A stretch of 64,000 bases of DNA from Datisca glomerata (GCA_003255025.1 QANY01002480.1:192678-256677), one strand, 5' to 3'; positions 1-11,259 are shown, counted from the first letter of the stretch. Translations and numbers: made by a program. Notes: generated by a model not told the origin, from the letters alone.

Positions 1-165
1 TTAGGCAATTTTCACACTTATATTCACACACTTGGTCTCTCTCTCCCTCTTTATCACGGACTTAGTGATATTCACCATTTTCACACACTTAACCAATTTC
101 ACACACTTAGTCATTTTCACAAACTTGCTTATTTTCACACACTTAACCATTTTCACCATGTATAA
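1..165. repeat. Degenerate short tandem repeat, TTTTCACACACTTAG-like
   Basis: At least seven imperfect copies of a 15-20 bp motif around TTTTCACACACTTAG follow one another from the window edge, and looser copies continue to about 360. The period is irregular and no reading frame is kept. It looks like a decayed minisatellite. The array may extend to the left of the window. Confidence 0.6.
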
Positions 166-914
166 TTATAGGTCGTGATGTTATGATGGTCGGTAAATCA
201 TATTTATCAGTTCGACGAACACGTATAACCCTAATGTTGGTCAATTTTCTTATACTTAGTCAATTTCATTTCTTCAAGCTCTCTTAAAAAAACTTCACAT
301 ACTTAGTCATGTATACACTCTTAGCCATTTATATACTTTATCATTTTCACTTACTAATCTCATTGTAAATCTTTATGAAATAGTAACTCGTTATCAAATA
401 AAAAAATGTAATTCAAACTTTTTAAAATCATTCATCAGTATCACTACATATGCATATTCTTTTTCCGTTACAAATCCCTTCTATTTTAAACTCTCCAAAC
501 ACACTTCAAACTTAGTTTCTGAATAGGAAAAGATTGCATCTCATAAAAGATTCCAGGATCTCAATTATCTGTTCAATTTATCCACCACAATACTACTCTA
601 CTTCAAAGCTAAAAGGAGGACTAATTTGATGAAATTTAATCGTATTATATAAAATATAATCTTCTCTTTTTTGTACTCCCAAGTAAAAAGGAGAAACTTA
701 CACAGCAGCCCAATGATACTATTGATTATTGATAAATAATAATAGATAGTCACACTAGATTTCTTTACACAGCGAATTTTCTGAAACCACATTCCAACAG
801 TGAGACATGCATTAGGAAGCATTTCTTTATCGGTCAAAAATCAAATGTATAGACTTCAAAATTTTCCCTTAACCGAGTTTTAGACTTAAAAATTTTAGAG
901 CCTTAAGCAGTAAC
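166..914. other. AT-rich spacer, nothing recognised
   Basis: This is AT-rich sequence with short open frames that show no domain or codon pattern. I see no gene, RNA gene or element terminus. It separates two patches of short repeats. Confidence 0.5.
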
Positions 915-1192
915 GCAATCGCATACTCCCTAATGGTATACTAAAGGAACTCAACAAATTACAACCTAATGGCATACTCCCTAATTTTAGAGCCTTAAAA
1001 ACACCATAATCCCTTATTCTCTTAAAAATTACAAGTATAATCACATACTCCCCAATTGCCTTAACCAGTCGCATACTCCCTAATCTTAGAGCCTTAAAAA
1101 TTTTAGATCCTAAGTACATAAACTTACTAAAGAAACTCAATAAATTACCAACAAACAAAAACAATTTCGAACCTAATGGCATACTCCCTAAC
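915..1192. repeat. Dispersed GCATACTCCCTAA repeats
   Basis: The motif GCATACTCCCTAA or a one-base variant occurs at about 921, 972, 1042, 1071 and 1179. Some copies are followed by TTTAGAGCCTTAAAA. The overlapping minus-strand open frame is just this repeat translated. The spacing is irregular, so this is a broken array, not a clean satellite. Confidence 0.6.
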
Positions 1193-1224
1193 AAAACTGT
1201 CATATTGGGAACATATTCAAATCA

Positions 1225-1555
1225 TTCAACGCCACCGAAAATAGTCGTAAGCAGAAAGAGAGAGAAAGAGAGAGCCAGAGAAAGAAAGAGAGAGATAGAC
1301 GAAGAGTACAGATGGCCTTGACGACATAGAGAAAAAGTCGACGACAAAGAAAGCTGGACGACGGAGAGAGCGAGCTTGACAACGGAGAGAGATAGAGCTG
1401 GACGATGGACTTGCCGGACTTGCAGGGCTAGACGAAGAAGAAGAGTCGACGATGGAGAGAGATGGACAACAGAGGGAACGAGCTAGACAATGGAGGGAAC
1501 AGGCTAGACAACGGAGAGAAAGAGTTGGACAACATACTTGCTGGCGGGACTTACA
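1225..1555. repeat. Purine-rich GA tract with GACAACGGAGAGAGA units
   Basis: The plus strand is almost entirely purine in stretches (AGAGAGAAAGAGAGAG) and then carries repeated units such as GACAACGGAGAGAGA and GACGACGGAGAGAG. The Ser/Leu/Cys-rich minus-strand frames over it are low-complexity shadows. It could be the relic of a GA-rich 5' leader, but no gene follows. Confidence 0.55.
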
Positions 1556-1654
1556 GAGATGGACGAAGAAGATAGATGTGGACAAGATGAGAGATAGTTG
1601 GATGAGTTTGGTGAATTTTGGATGAAGATGAGTTTGCTAGCTTTCGAAGAAAGC

Positions 1655-1852
1655 TTTTGGGGTGAAAATGAAATTTGCACAAAAATTGGTGAAACTTCCC
1701 AAGGAAGATTGAGGTTAAAATATAATTTATAAAATATTTTGTGAAACTTCTCAAAACATATTGGGGTGAAAATCAAATTTATGAAAAAATTGATGAAGCT
1801 TCTCATGGAAGATTGGGGTTGATTTAAAAAAATTGAGATGAAAATCAGAATG
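1655..1852. repeat. Three degenerate ~70-bp tandem units
   Basis: Units contain GGGGTGAAAATSAAATTT, then a GAAACTTCYCA segment and GGAAGATTGRGGTT, recurring at about 70-bp spacing three times. Divergence is high. I recognise no coding or mobile-element identity. Confidence 0.5.
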
Positions 1853-1959
1853 CTAAACATTACGACCTGCAACCCACATAGCCCGTTACAAAAGGTTTTA
1901 CACCCAAACACATCTAACAATTGAGATTAACCTGATCAGATCCTATGACCAGGATTAAT

Positions 1960-1976
1960 CCCGGCATCATGCCGGG
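1960..1976. other. Perfect 8-bp inverted repeat (hairpin)
   Basis: CCCGGCAT and ATGCCGGG flank a single C, a GC-rich palindrome in AT-rich surroundings. No T-run follows, and rho-independent terminators are not expected in plant DNA. It may be part of an unrecognised transposon end. Confidence 0.45.
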
Positions 1977-2054
1977 AAGAAAGTCCCAACATTGGAGAGG
2001 AACCATGTTTCTAATAGTTTAGATTTTTTTCAACAAAATTATTTTTTAAAAATA

Positions 2055-2150
2055 AAAATTTAAACTTTTGTGCCAATCGGAAACATTACAAATAAAATTG
2101 ATAAAAATTAAACCTTTATGCCAATCTGAAACATTACAAATAAAATTGAT
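2055..2150. repeat. 48-bp tandem duplication
   Basis: Two adjacent copies, each ending in GAAACATTACAAATAAAATTGAT, lie at 2055-2102 and 2103-2150. They differ by a few substitutions, so the duplication is not recent. No coding context is visible. From 2160 to about 2570 I see only AT-rich spacer. Confidence 0.7.
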
Positions 2151-2569
2151 GTCTAAAATTGAGAAAAAAGATCACTCGTGTTAACCTAAAATGATCCAAA
2201 TAAGAAATGCTAAAAAAAAGCCGAGCATGAATCGCGTGAAGATCCACTCAGTCAGATCTGTTATGCACAAATGTTCAAGAAATAGTAACCCTATCATTTT
2301 TGAGATTTTATATTTTTTTTAGTTTTTATCATTTAACTACTACAGATCAGTTGTTTATTTTCAACAAAGGCAACGGCAGCTCAAATCTAACTAATTTTTC
2401 ATATTTAATAGAACATGAGATGGTATATATCAGTAAAATTTACTGAATATACGATTGTGAGCTGAGATAATTACTGTTTTTGTCCCTCTTCATGGGATAT
2501 AGAGTTGTAGAACTACTACTGTTTCGGTATTAAAGAGAGAAAGAGGGAGGAAAAGGGGACAAAGGAAAA

Positions 2570-2730
2570 TGGTATTCACGTGGGAAGAGGGTGCGCAAAT
2601 AAGGGAAAGAATCGAAAGAAAAACCTGCCCCCCATCTATTACTCACGTGGACCACCATGTCTTGCCTCGTGCCTCGTTCCACGTGTAGTCCTGTTTTTTA
2701 AAAACTCCATGGTGGGTCCCACTTTCCCAA
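2570..2730. promoter_or_regulatory. ACGTG/TCP-motif patch 1
   Basis: Three CACGTG cores (2577-2582, 2644-2649, 2680-2685) and one palindromic GTGGGTCCCAC (2712-2722) fall within 150 bp. They sit in a C/T-rich island surrounded by AT-rich DNA. CACGTG is the G-box core bound by bZIP and bHLH factors. GGNCCCAC-type sites are bound by TCP factors. No gene lies next to it, so promoter function is inference. The open frame running through the patch has no recognisable protein. Confidence 0.35.
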
Positions 2731-2931
2731 ACATCACAGATACACGCCGAAGCCGTGCATGTCATCGTTGTCCCTTCACGCCCCGACACCCTCTTTTTCC
2801 TCAATCATTTGAACTCCTCTTCCTTATCTGTTCCCGACTACTCATTTTTGCAACCCTTTAACTTATATAATATATTTCCATGTATTTGAAATTCAAATTA
2901 AATTTAAATCACTTTCATTAAAAATTTAACC

Positions 2932-4236
2932 AAGGAAGGGAGATGGTCTCTTTTTTACCCGTTCGAAGCTTGAGTCAGTAAAAGGAAGAATGAGAGTAAA
3001 GTAGAGAAGTGGTTGAAAGTTGTTGCGCAACTCTTAAAGTGCATTTACTAGAGTATATATAGTGGAAAGTTGGCCTTAAGGTTGAGCTGGTCTTCGTACA
3101 TTAGTAGACATCTCCTCCAATGAGGTGCCTCCTTGAGCCAACCCCCATGTTCAGACTTCTTTGATCGGCTTGGTGGCGTACAAGGTAACAGATGATAACA
3201 TCGGGTATCAGGACATCTTGTCCTCATATCCCACAATAGGGTGCTCAAAATCGAACAGAAGCGAAAATGATCAGCTCGATCAGTTCTTTATGTATGTTCA
3301 GTTCAGTTTGGTTCAGGAAAATCAGCGAACTGAAGTTTCAGTTCGGTTCAGAATTTGGTGGTTTCCGAACTGAACCGAAACTTTAAATTTATATGATTTT
3401 TTTATATATGATTTTTTTTATCAAATTGAACCGAAACGAAGCAAAACTTTAATTTTGTATTTGTTTTTTCAATAATATCACTAAAAATTATTTAAACAAT
3501 TATTTTTAAATAATAATATCGAACCGATAAACCAAACCAAACCAAACTAAAACTCACAGTTCGATTTGATTCGGTTCTTCTAGCATTCATGGTTCGGTTT
3601 GGCTCAGTTTTGTCGCCGAACCGAACCGTGGACACCCCTATCCCACAATGTACTGCCTTGGTCTCTATTGGCCCCACTGTATTAAATGCTTATGATGACA
3701 TTATGTTGGGTGTAAGTTGACTAACTCATTGGGTAATGAGCTTCATGCTTTTTCTCATACCCTCATCTATGATTGGCCTAAGCGCATAAAATGTATATGA
3801 TGACACCTACAAGCTTCTACCTCAGCCCATGTGCCCTATTTGAACTGAGGGGGGAGATTTCCCGCCCTTAAGCCATTTTCCAAGCAGCAACCTCTTTCTG
3901 TTGGAACTTAGTTAAAACACAAGTTGATTCAAACGAGCACCATCTACGACCCTCGAGGGTCCCGAGACGCTTTTCCCCGGGGAGGGTAAACTCCCCTGAA
4001 GCGCTAGGCCCTAGGATGGATAGTCATCCCTGAGGCTTAGGCCCCGGGGTTGATGAGCTTCACCGAGACCTAGGCATCGAGGTAGGTGAGCTTCCCCGAG
4101 CTTAGGCCCCGAGGCCTAGGCCTCGAGTGGATAATCTCCATGACACTTAAACAGTTGTTCAAGAGTGTGAAAGGTCTTAGCCACATTAACGTGTCCTTAA
4201 AGGTCTTTTGTACATGCTCGAAAAGTGAGTATAACA
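2932..4236 (-). repeat. 3' LTR of the gag-only Gypsy element
   Basis: It aligns with 11378-12338 over its whole length apart from a small inserted element at 3238-3638. Shared landmarks are the GGTCTCTTTTTTAC start, the CCCACAAT site and the run of CCCCGGGG-containing motifs around 3975-4130. The outer end at about 2932 lacks the last ~90 bp present in the other copy. Inside the LTR start, the plus strand is pyrimidine-rich (4238-4260), consistent with a polypurine tract on the element strand. Confidence 0.8.
3238..3638. mobile_element. Small non-autonomous hAT-like element inside the LTR
   Basis: The sequence TATCCCACAAT is present directly before (3227-3237) and after (3639-3649) the element, while the sister LTR near 11690 has it once. 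This is an insertion with an 8-11 bp target duplication. The ends are AGGGTGCTC on the left and GGACACCCC on the right, and the interior has many GAACCGAAC/GTTCGGTT motifs. Ends of the AGGGGTGTCC type with GGTTCGGTT repeats are common in plant hAT-derived MITEs. There is no transposase. Superfamily assignment is by resemblance. Confidence 0.7.
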
Positions 4237-4429
4237 GTTGTCTTCCATCCCATCTTCCAAGTATGAAGTGTGCTGAAGACTTTGGAAGTTGTCATGAACA
4301 AATTTGTGTTGCTTCTCTTTTTTCTAATTATGAGATTTGACGAGTTTATTCTCTTCTTTTTTAGAGAGAGCTTTTTCAGAGGGTCCTCTATTTGGTGTGA
4401 GACATAGTTAGAGCTCGAGTTTGAAGCTT

Positions 4430-4830
4430 AATACACAATTATTTTTACTTGGTGTTGAATAGCACGAAGTAAGTATGGTTTTTGTTAGGTTGTAGCTGAG
4501 CTTCATGCTTTTAGTTCACTTCGACAGGCTGGCAAATATCTCGAAGTAAATAGGGATGCTAGGTTACAGCCGAGGCGATTCGTTGGGGTGCGACTTCCGT
4601 TGATTTTCGTGGGGTTCGACTGAGTACCATACTTTGAGATTCACTTCGACTGGGTGTCAAAGAGCCCAAAGTAAGTAGGGTTTTTAGGTTGCAGTAAAGG
4701 TGATTCACTGGGGTGCGACTTCCATTGTTTATCGTAGGGTTCGACTGAGTTCCATACTTTTTTAGTTCACTTCGACTGGGTGTCAAAGAGCCAAAATTAA
4801 GTAGGGTTGGTTACAGCCGAGGCGAACCAC
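4430..4830. repeat. ~125-bp tandem repeats in the 3' region of the Gypsy element
   Basis: About three copies carry TTCACTTCGACTGGGTGTCAA, GGGGTGCGACTTCC and AGCCGAGGCGA in the same order at 120-128 bp spacing. They lie immediately inside the 3' LTR on the element strand, where Tat-type elements often hold tandem arrays. The minus-strand open frame here is a by-product of the repeat. Confidence 0.7.
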
Positions 4831-6120
4831 AGAGATGCCACTGGAGTCTCTTCAAATGACTTAGATGAGAGTGAGGTTGGGGTCACTTCTGATGACTTAG
4901 GAAAGTTGAGCTTGGTGTTACCTCAAATGGCTTTGGCAATGTTCACCTTCGAGTAACCTCAAACGACTTAGATAAGAGTCAGTTTGGGGTCACCTGGAAT
5001 TACTTAGGTAAGGGAATGCCTATGGTCGTCTAGAATGACTTAGCTATGCTTGGGGTTAACTTTAATGACTTCATCGAGATTAGTTTAGGGTCACCTTAAA
5101 TGACCTAGGTGAAGGTGACTTTGGGATCACCTTAAATGACTTTGGTGAGGTTAAGCTTTGGGTCACTTAAAGTGGCTTATGTAGGGGTGAGCTTAAGGTC
5201 AACAATGAAGATGGACCTTAGGTCATCTAAGATGGCTTAGGTGAGGGTGATCTTGGGGCCACTGGCAAGGGTAGGCCTCATGTAATCTAAGATGGCTTAT
5301 GTGAGGGTCATATCGGGGTCACCAAAAAGGATAAACCTCATGTTACATAAGGTGGCTTATTTGAGGGTCATCTCAGGATCACCAAAAAGGATAAACCTCA
5401 AGTCACATATGGTGTCTTATGTGAGGGTCATCTCAGGATCACCAAAAAGGATAAACCTTAGGTCACATATGGTGGCTTATGTGAGGGTCATCTTGGGGTC
5501 ACCAAAAAAGATATGCCTCAGATCACATAAGATGGCTTATGTGAGGGTCATCTTGGGGTCACCAACAAGGATATTCCTCATGTCATATAAGGTGGCTTAT
5601 GTGAGGCTGATATGGAGTCATCAGTGAAGATTGGCCTCGTGTCATTTAAGATGGCTTAGGTAATGCTAATTTGGGGCCACCGACAAAGATAGGCTTTGGA
5701 TCACCTAATATGGCTTAGGTGAGGCTGATCTGGGACCACCTGTGAGGATGTACCTCAAGTCACCTAAGTATCTTAGGTAAGGATGGACCTCGACTCACCT
5801 AAGATAGCTTAGGTGAGGCTACGCTTGGAATCATCAGCGAAAATGAGCCTGGGGTCACCTGCGAGCATGTGCCCTGTGGTATGTGTGAGGCTGAACTTTG
5901 GGTCAACGGCGAGGATGATCCTGAGGTCACCTTAGGTAGATTAATTGAGTCTACACTTAGGGTCTCCTCAGATGGCTTCAGGGAGGATGAGCTCGGTTTA
6001 CAATAAGGTCTCCTCATATGGCTTCAGCGACGATGAGCTCGGTTTACCATGGTGACTTCGATGAGGTTGAGCTTGGGGTCACTTAATGTGCTTTAGGTGA
6101 GGGTGAGCTTGGGGTCACCT
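4830..6120. repeat. ~60-bp tandem array (GGTCACC / ATGGCTTAGGTGAGG)
   Basis: Some 20 diverged units share GGTCACC, then a variable stretch and ATGGCTTAGGTGAGGGTGA. The core at 5281-5640 has an exact 60-bp period with six close copies. Because 60 is divisible by three, the core stays open and would encode a 20-residue repeat, which I read as a by-product. Outer units are more decayed, which suggests recent local amplification of the core. The array occupies the space between gag and the 3' LTR where pol would normally lie. Confidence 0.85.
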
Positions 6121-6546
6121 CTGATAAGCAGACAATGTTATCTTTCTCATAATGATTTGGTGGACTGTTCCCACATTTTATTCTTCTCATACTATTTTTG
6201 TTTTTAACTTCATATGAAAAATATTATTTTACGGTGGTCACTCTACTAGTTACCCCCCAATGTTACGCGGACAAAGTTTTTGTGGGTAAAACTAAATATA
6301 AGATTTGGAGAATGAGCTTAGGAACCTCGGTGACTTTTACAAATTATTTTTAAGATGCACTAGATAGCGTCAAAAGACAAGTATGGGGTCACCTTGGATG
6401 ACCTCGGCATGATGAGAAATAAGTAATATTGGGCCTGGGCATCCTCCTACATGACCAATGCAAGGTTGAACCTATGGTTACCCTCTATGACATAGGCAAG
6501 ATTTAGCCTGAGGGTCATTAAATGTGACTTGGGTAGATCACAAAGC

Positions 6547-7290
6547 TTAGTTGTGCTCATTCTTCTCTTCCTTTGGCTTGTCCTTCGCTCGATCTCCATT
6601 TTGTGAGCTTAAGAGCTTAGCCGCACTTATATACTTGTGGGTGCGGGTAAGAAGCTCGGTGAAGCTTGTGGGTGTCTTCTTTTCCAGTGACCATAGTAGC
6701 CTCTTGTCACTTAGCCCAACCATAATTGTTGTAAGGGCTATATCATCATTGTACCTCTCTACTTTTAGGACCTCCACATTAAACCTTATGACATAGTCGT
6801 ATAGGTTCTCATCCCTCTACTACCTGACGATGAGGAGATGAGTGGCAGGCTTCATATGGTCTCCTACTCCTAGAAATTGGTGGATGAACATTTTGCTGAG
6901 CTCACCAAATGATGAGATAGATCATGGTTTTAGCTGATGATACCAAGCGCGAGCTGAGGATGAAAGTATAAGCGGGAATTCTTTACACATGATAGCCCCT
7001 GGGATACCTTGAAGCTCCATCCATGTCCTGAATGTCTCCAAGTGTTCGGTAGGGTTCCTAGTGCCATCATATGGTGTGATGGATGACATTTTGGACTGTG
7101 GGGGCATCTCAACACGCACGACCTCTTCTATGAATGGAGGTTCTCCATGATGAAGCTAGGCCTCAGCCGAGTAGGGGATTTCCTTGGCTCGACCACCCCT
7201 CATATCGCCTATTTGTTTTCGGAGATATTTGATCTCTATGCCTAGCTCTATACCATTGTCCTTCATATCTTTGACATTGGTTTTCACCCT
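6547..7290 (-). pseudogene. Gypsy gag, C-terminal part (broken)
   Basis: The minus strand reads through a typical Gypsy gag capsid region. Visible are YDGTRNPTEHLETFRTWMEL, then CKEFPLILSSSARAWYHQLKP-like sequence, then after a frame change near 6800-6920 the segment VERYNDDIALTTIMVGLSDK and a KYISAAK motif. In intact Tat gags these fall in the same order within retrotransposon_gag (PF03732). The frame ends at 6547 after a charged Lys/Glu tail, with no zinc knuckle and no protease behind it. The N-terminal half lies beyond the nested insertion, at 10880-11187. Confidence 0.8.
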
Positions 7291-7798
7291 TTTTTTGTTG
7301 GAATCCGCTACGACGTGCGACAGAAGGCATGCTGGTGTTTTTGAAAAAAATTATAAAATGATAAAAAAATCACATCGTCGTAGATCCCAAAAAGGAAAAC
7401 TTTTTAATTGAAAAATACTTTTTCAGATCAGATCAATTATATATTTATATATTGACTCAAAGACATACGTGAATATAAAATATACCTCTTGTAGTCCAAT
7501 CAAGCTTCCTTGCAATACAACGATCTTGTTATCCTACAAACGATTGATTTCGAGATCTACACCATGACCTTTCAAGTCAATCCTCAAATACAATAGGACG
7601 TGTGTGAGCACGTAGAATATATCAAGATCATTTTTCTGTCTCTATATGTACTCAGCACATGGGATCTAGAGATTTTTGAGAAGGATTAATTTGTGAGACA
7701 AAACTCTGATAGAAAAAAATTTAAAAGTTCTTCACGTAGATTTTTTATTAACTTTTAATCTTAGAGATTTTCACCTCTGATTGCAACCGTGATGTTAG

Positions 7799-10040
7799 TG
7801 TTAGGGGTTATACCCTCAAAACATGTGTATTGATATTTTGATATGAAATTTAAAGAGGATTACATTTTTCTTATAATTGTTCTTTTAAATGATTGTTGAA
7901 TAATTTATATAAATATCTAAAAAATTCATATTTATTAATGAGACTATGATCTTGTATTAGTACGAGAGAATTAAGATCATAGATAATGAATAAAATTGAC
8001 AACAACATATTAAAATATGATATCTTTAATGAATGGTTGCTAGTACGGTTCACTAAGCATTATGGATGTGTGTGATCTAGATCCAGATAATTGATGTGGA
8101 TAGACATCATAGTGAATGTACTTTATATAATAAGATTATATATGACATACTGACGTGAATTAATATATTTATTAATGTGTCGTTTATCATAAAGATTTAA
8201 TACACGTCAATGTGATAATCATATGTTGATCAGTCTGAATCCTAGTAGTCATAAACTCCTGTGCATGTCTATTGGATCTTTTGATTCACTCGTTAATGTC
8301 TGTTTGTTAATCAGGCTAGTGACTTTGGTTTTGCAGATTCAGTGATGTGGATGGCTGGGGATATGATCTTACAAGATTGGAATCTAAGCTTTCCTAACAG
8401 ATCGTATATTGGTTCTCTTAAGTGTTAATTCATGAACTGAATGGTTATTTAGTCATTCATTAGTAGATTAATGGTACTTAAGGATCAATAGGTAATTAGA
8501 GGGGTAAAATGATAATTTTGACCAGTTCTAATTTACGAACCAATAATTAGAGAACAGAACTACATGAAATGATTATATTAGTGGACTACATGAAAATACT
8601 CTGTAAATACATTCTATAATCTCTAAGAGTGCAATTCCATATTTATAGTGTAATAATAATGAAATTAATAGATAAAAATTTTTAACTAAAGAGTTTAATT
8701 AATAATTTAGTTTATTGGAGCTTAGGATTACAGGTCCATGGTCCCCCTTCCCAAGTCACCTCTATACTACGCAATCTAGGGTGTGAGTATTTTAGGACAT
8801 GAGAAATGACAGACTTACCAAAAGAATATTTATTCTAGGGTAAATACATAATTATGAGATAATTATGTGTGATTAATTAATTAAGAGTTAATTAATTAAA
8901 TTATTTATATATTTAAATATAATTTTTGGAAATTATATATATATATATATAACTATCAATTTTTTTAATTATCGAAGTGAGACATAATATCTAATTCATG
9001 AAATTAAATAATTAAATTATTATTATAATTAATTTAAATCAACTAAATCTGTTATTTGTGAAATAACATATAAGTTAGTTGATAAAGATAATCAGATATA
9101 TTAATTTTGAATTAATTGATATCTAGATAATTATCTGATTTAAATAAATATTTAATTCGTAGTAATTGTCACGTGTCCATCACTGATAGGGTATCAGAAA
9201 TTGACATAAACTACTGTGGTGTCACGTGGCACTACAATAGTGAGTGTAGAACATTGTAGTGCCATATGGCATTACAGTGGTGTCATGAGGCATTGTGCTG
9301 GCTCATGCCACACTGCAGTGCCATGTGGCACTGCAGTTGGACACAATACAATTGATAATTTTATAAGTAAATGTTATTTTAGTTTATCACTAAAAATCTT
9401 ATATGTCATTATCTAGAATATATACAGATATTATTCGAATGGCATTGGTGGTTGAAAGAGCAGGAGATAATCAGTTGATCAGATCATCAGTTCGTCAATT
9501 AAGAGTTGAATTGAGAACACTGTTGGTGTTAGAGAGATTTTTTTCTGTGATTAAACGTTAATCAAATCTCTAAAAGAATAATCATCACATTCTTTTAGAA
9601 AATCATCTCACTAATGTCTTTCTCAGTAAATCTCTAGATCTCAACTGTTAAGAACATCTAGAGACAAAAAATGTCTTGTAATATTCTACGTGCTCACACA
9701 CGTCCCAATGCGTTGAGGATTGACTTGGAAGATTTTAGTGTGAATCTCGGAGTCTACTGATCGTTGGAATGATTTTGTGAGAAAAGAGGAACGATCGTTT
9801 TTTTCAATGACACCTGATATAAACTACTAGATGTATATAATTCCTAATCTTGTATGTTGTAGATTTAACTTATAAATATATAATGGACCTGAATAATTGA
9901 AAAATAGTTTTTAATAAAAGTTTTTATTTGGTTATCATGACGTTACGCAAGTTTTGTTTTATTAAAAAAAACATTTTTTATTAAAAGTTCAATTTCTTAA
10001 AAGGTCACTCGCCTCCACGCTTCCACCGCGATGACCAGCA
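7799..10040 (+). mobile_element. Copia-family solo LTR (inner), opposite orientation
   Basis: It starts TGTTAGGGGTTATACCCTC and ends near CCAGCA, which is the reverse orientation of the LTR at 29740-31852. Its 2242 bp match that copy end to end. Flanking pentamers GTTAG (7794-7798) and ATTAG (10041-10045) are a target-site duplication with one change. It lies inside the outer solo LTR of the same family, so the two form a nested, head-to-head pair. It carries no coding sequence. Confidence 0.75.
9205..9345. repeat. Palindromic GTGCCAYRTGGCACTACAGT array inside the LTR
   Basis: Five or six imperfect copies of a motif around GTGCCATGTGGCACTGCAG lie head to tail. The core GTGCCACATGGCAC-type sequence is self-complementary. 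Related arrays occur at the same place in the other LTR copies (10175-10290 and 30265-30412) with different copy order, so this is a variable part of the LTR family. The short open frame over it is not a gene. Confidence 0.7.
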
Positions 10041-10879
10041 ATTAGCAAATTGAAGCCAATATAAAAATTAACATATTTTCTAGAAAATGACACATAAGAT
10101 TTTTAGGGATTTACATACAATAATATATTAATTACAATTGTGTAATTGAAGTGGGATGCATTGTAATTGTACAACATTGTAGTGTCACGCGGCACTTTAG
10201 TGTGCCATGCGGAGTCACAGTGCCTCAAGACACTGTAGTTTCACAGCACCATTGTAGTGCCACATGGCACTATAGTAGTCCATATCAATCTCTGATTCAA
10301 AATAGTTGATTGACATGTGACAGTCCAACTTGTCACGTGGCAATTTCTGTAAATTTATTATTTGTTTTAATCAGATAAATATCTAGATATTAGTTAATTA
10401 AAAAATTAACTTATCTGGTCATCCTCATCAACTAGCTTTTGTGTTAGTTTAAATAACAGATTTAGTTGATTCAAAATTTGAATTATTAACTCATAATAAT
10501 TAAACATTATCTAATTTGCATCGGTCTTATCATATATAATCTTATTATATAAAGTATATTCGCTAAAATGTTTATCCACATCTATGATCTGGATCTAGAT
10601 CACATGCATTCATAATGCTTAATAAACCGTACTAGCTACCATTCATTAAGGATTCCATATTTTAATATGATGCTGACAATTTTATTCATTATCTATAACC
10701 TTAATCTTCTCGTACTTATACAAGATCATAGTCTCACTAATAATTATAGAATTTTCAGATATTTATATAAAAATTATTCAACAATCAAAAGAACAATTAT
10801 AAGAAAAATGTAATTTCATTAATTTCATATTTAAAATGTTTAAACACATGCTTTAAGGGCACTATGCCCAACACTTTTT

Positions 10880-11187
10880 TCGTTGAGCACCATATGCAGG
10901 TCCCCGTGGTTGTTAGGGTGTGCAACCCGCGGTTATCTGACACTTGTCCCAGCGGTCAAGGCTCGTTGTTCCATCTCCTCTTCTATGTCCTCCTCCGGGT
11001 CATGGTTGCCAACAAGAGGGACTCGACGTTGATGGTTAAAGGCTTGGACTTACCTCTACAATTCGACAATCTCCTCTCATTGGGTTATGTTGTTTCTTCA
11101 GACATTGACCCTCTGAGCAGGTTGGGGGACATGGGGTGGCACTTCCGAGGACTCTCTTGAAGGAGTAGGCCCCTGGCTAGATCTCAT
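10880..11187 (-). pseudogene. Gypsy gag, N-terminal part (broken)
   Basis: A minus-strand ATG at 11185-11187 opens a Pro/Ser-rich start (MRSSQGPTPSRESSEVPP) about 100 bp inside the 5' LTR. It meets a stop after roughly 27 codons. The following sequence up to the inserted Copia LTR still resembles a gag leader but is in shifting frames. It continues at 7290 on the other side of the insertion. The longer plus-strand open frame over the same DNA has no recognisable domain. Confidence 0.6.
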
Positions 11188-11259
11188 TTTCCTATGGGAT
11201 CTCTGACTCAATTCTTAACTCTTCTGATGGAAACTACAATGCAAGGTATGCTTACCCTT

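Larger units (their letters stand above)
7296..10873 (-). mobile_element. Copia-family solo LTR (outer), inserted into the Gypsy gag
   Basis: Ends are TGTTGGAATCC on the left and GCCCAACA on the right, matching the ends of the 2.1-kb Copia LTR at 29740-31852. The flanks CTTTTTT (7289-7295) and CTTTTTT (10874-10880) look like a target-site duplication expanded by the T-run. Only LTR sequence lies inside, apart from a second solo LTR in opposite orientation (7799-10040). Compared with 29740-31852 the right arm also lacks about 0.9 kb. A solo LTR arises when recombination between two LTRs removes the interior. Confidence 0.75.

Noticed and set aside
1226..1920. Ser/Leu-rich minus-strand frames
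   Set aside because: They are low-complexity sequence from the GA tract and the ~70-bp repeats.
1960..1976. Rho-independent terminator
   Set aside because: The genome is a plant's, and no T-run follows the hairpin.
2580..2861. Plus-strand frame of 93 residues in ACGTG patch 1
   Set aside because: The text is of promoter type, without domain or splice signals.
5292..5627. Open frame encoding a 20-residue repeat protein
   Set aside because: It exists only because the tandem unit is 60 bp. There is no start context, domain or codon bias.
10864..11160. Plus-strand open frame of 98 residues
   Set aside because: It is the shadow of the gag start on the minus strand. No domain is visible.
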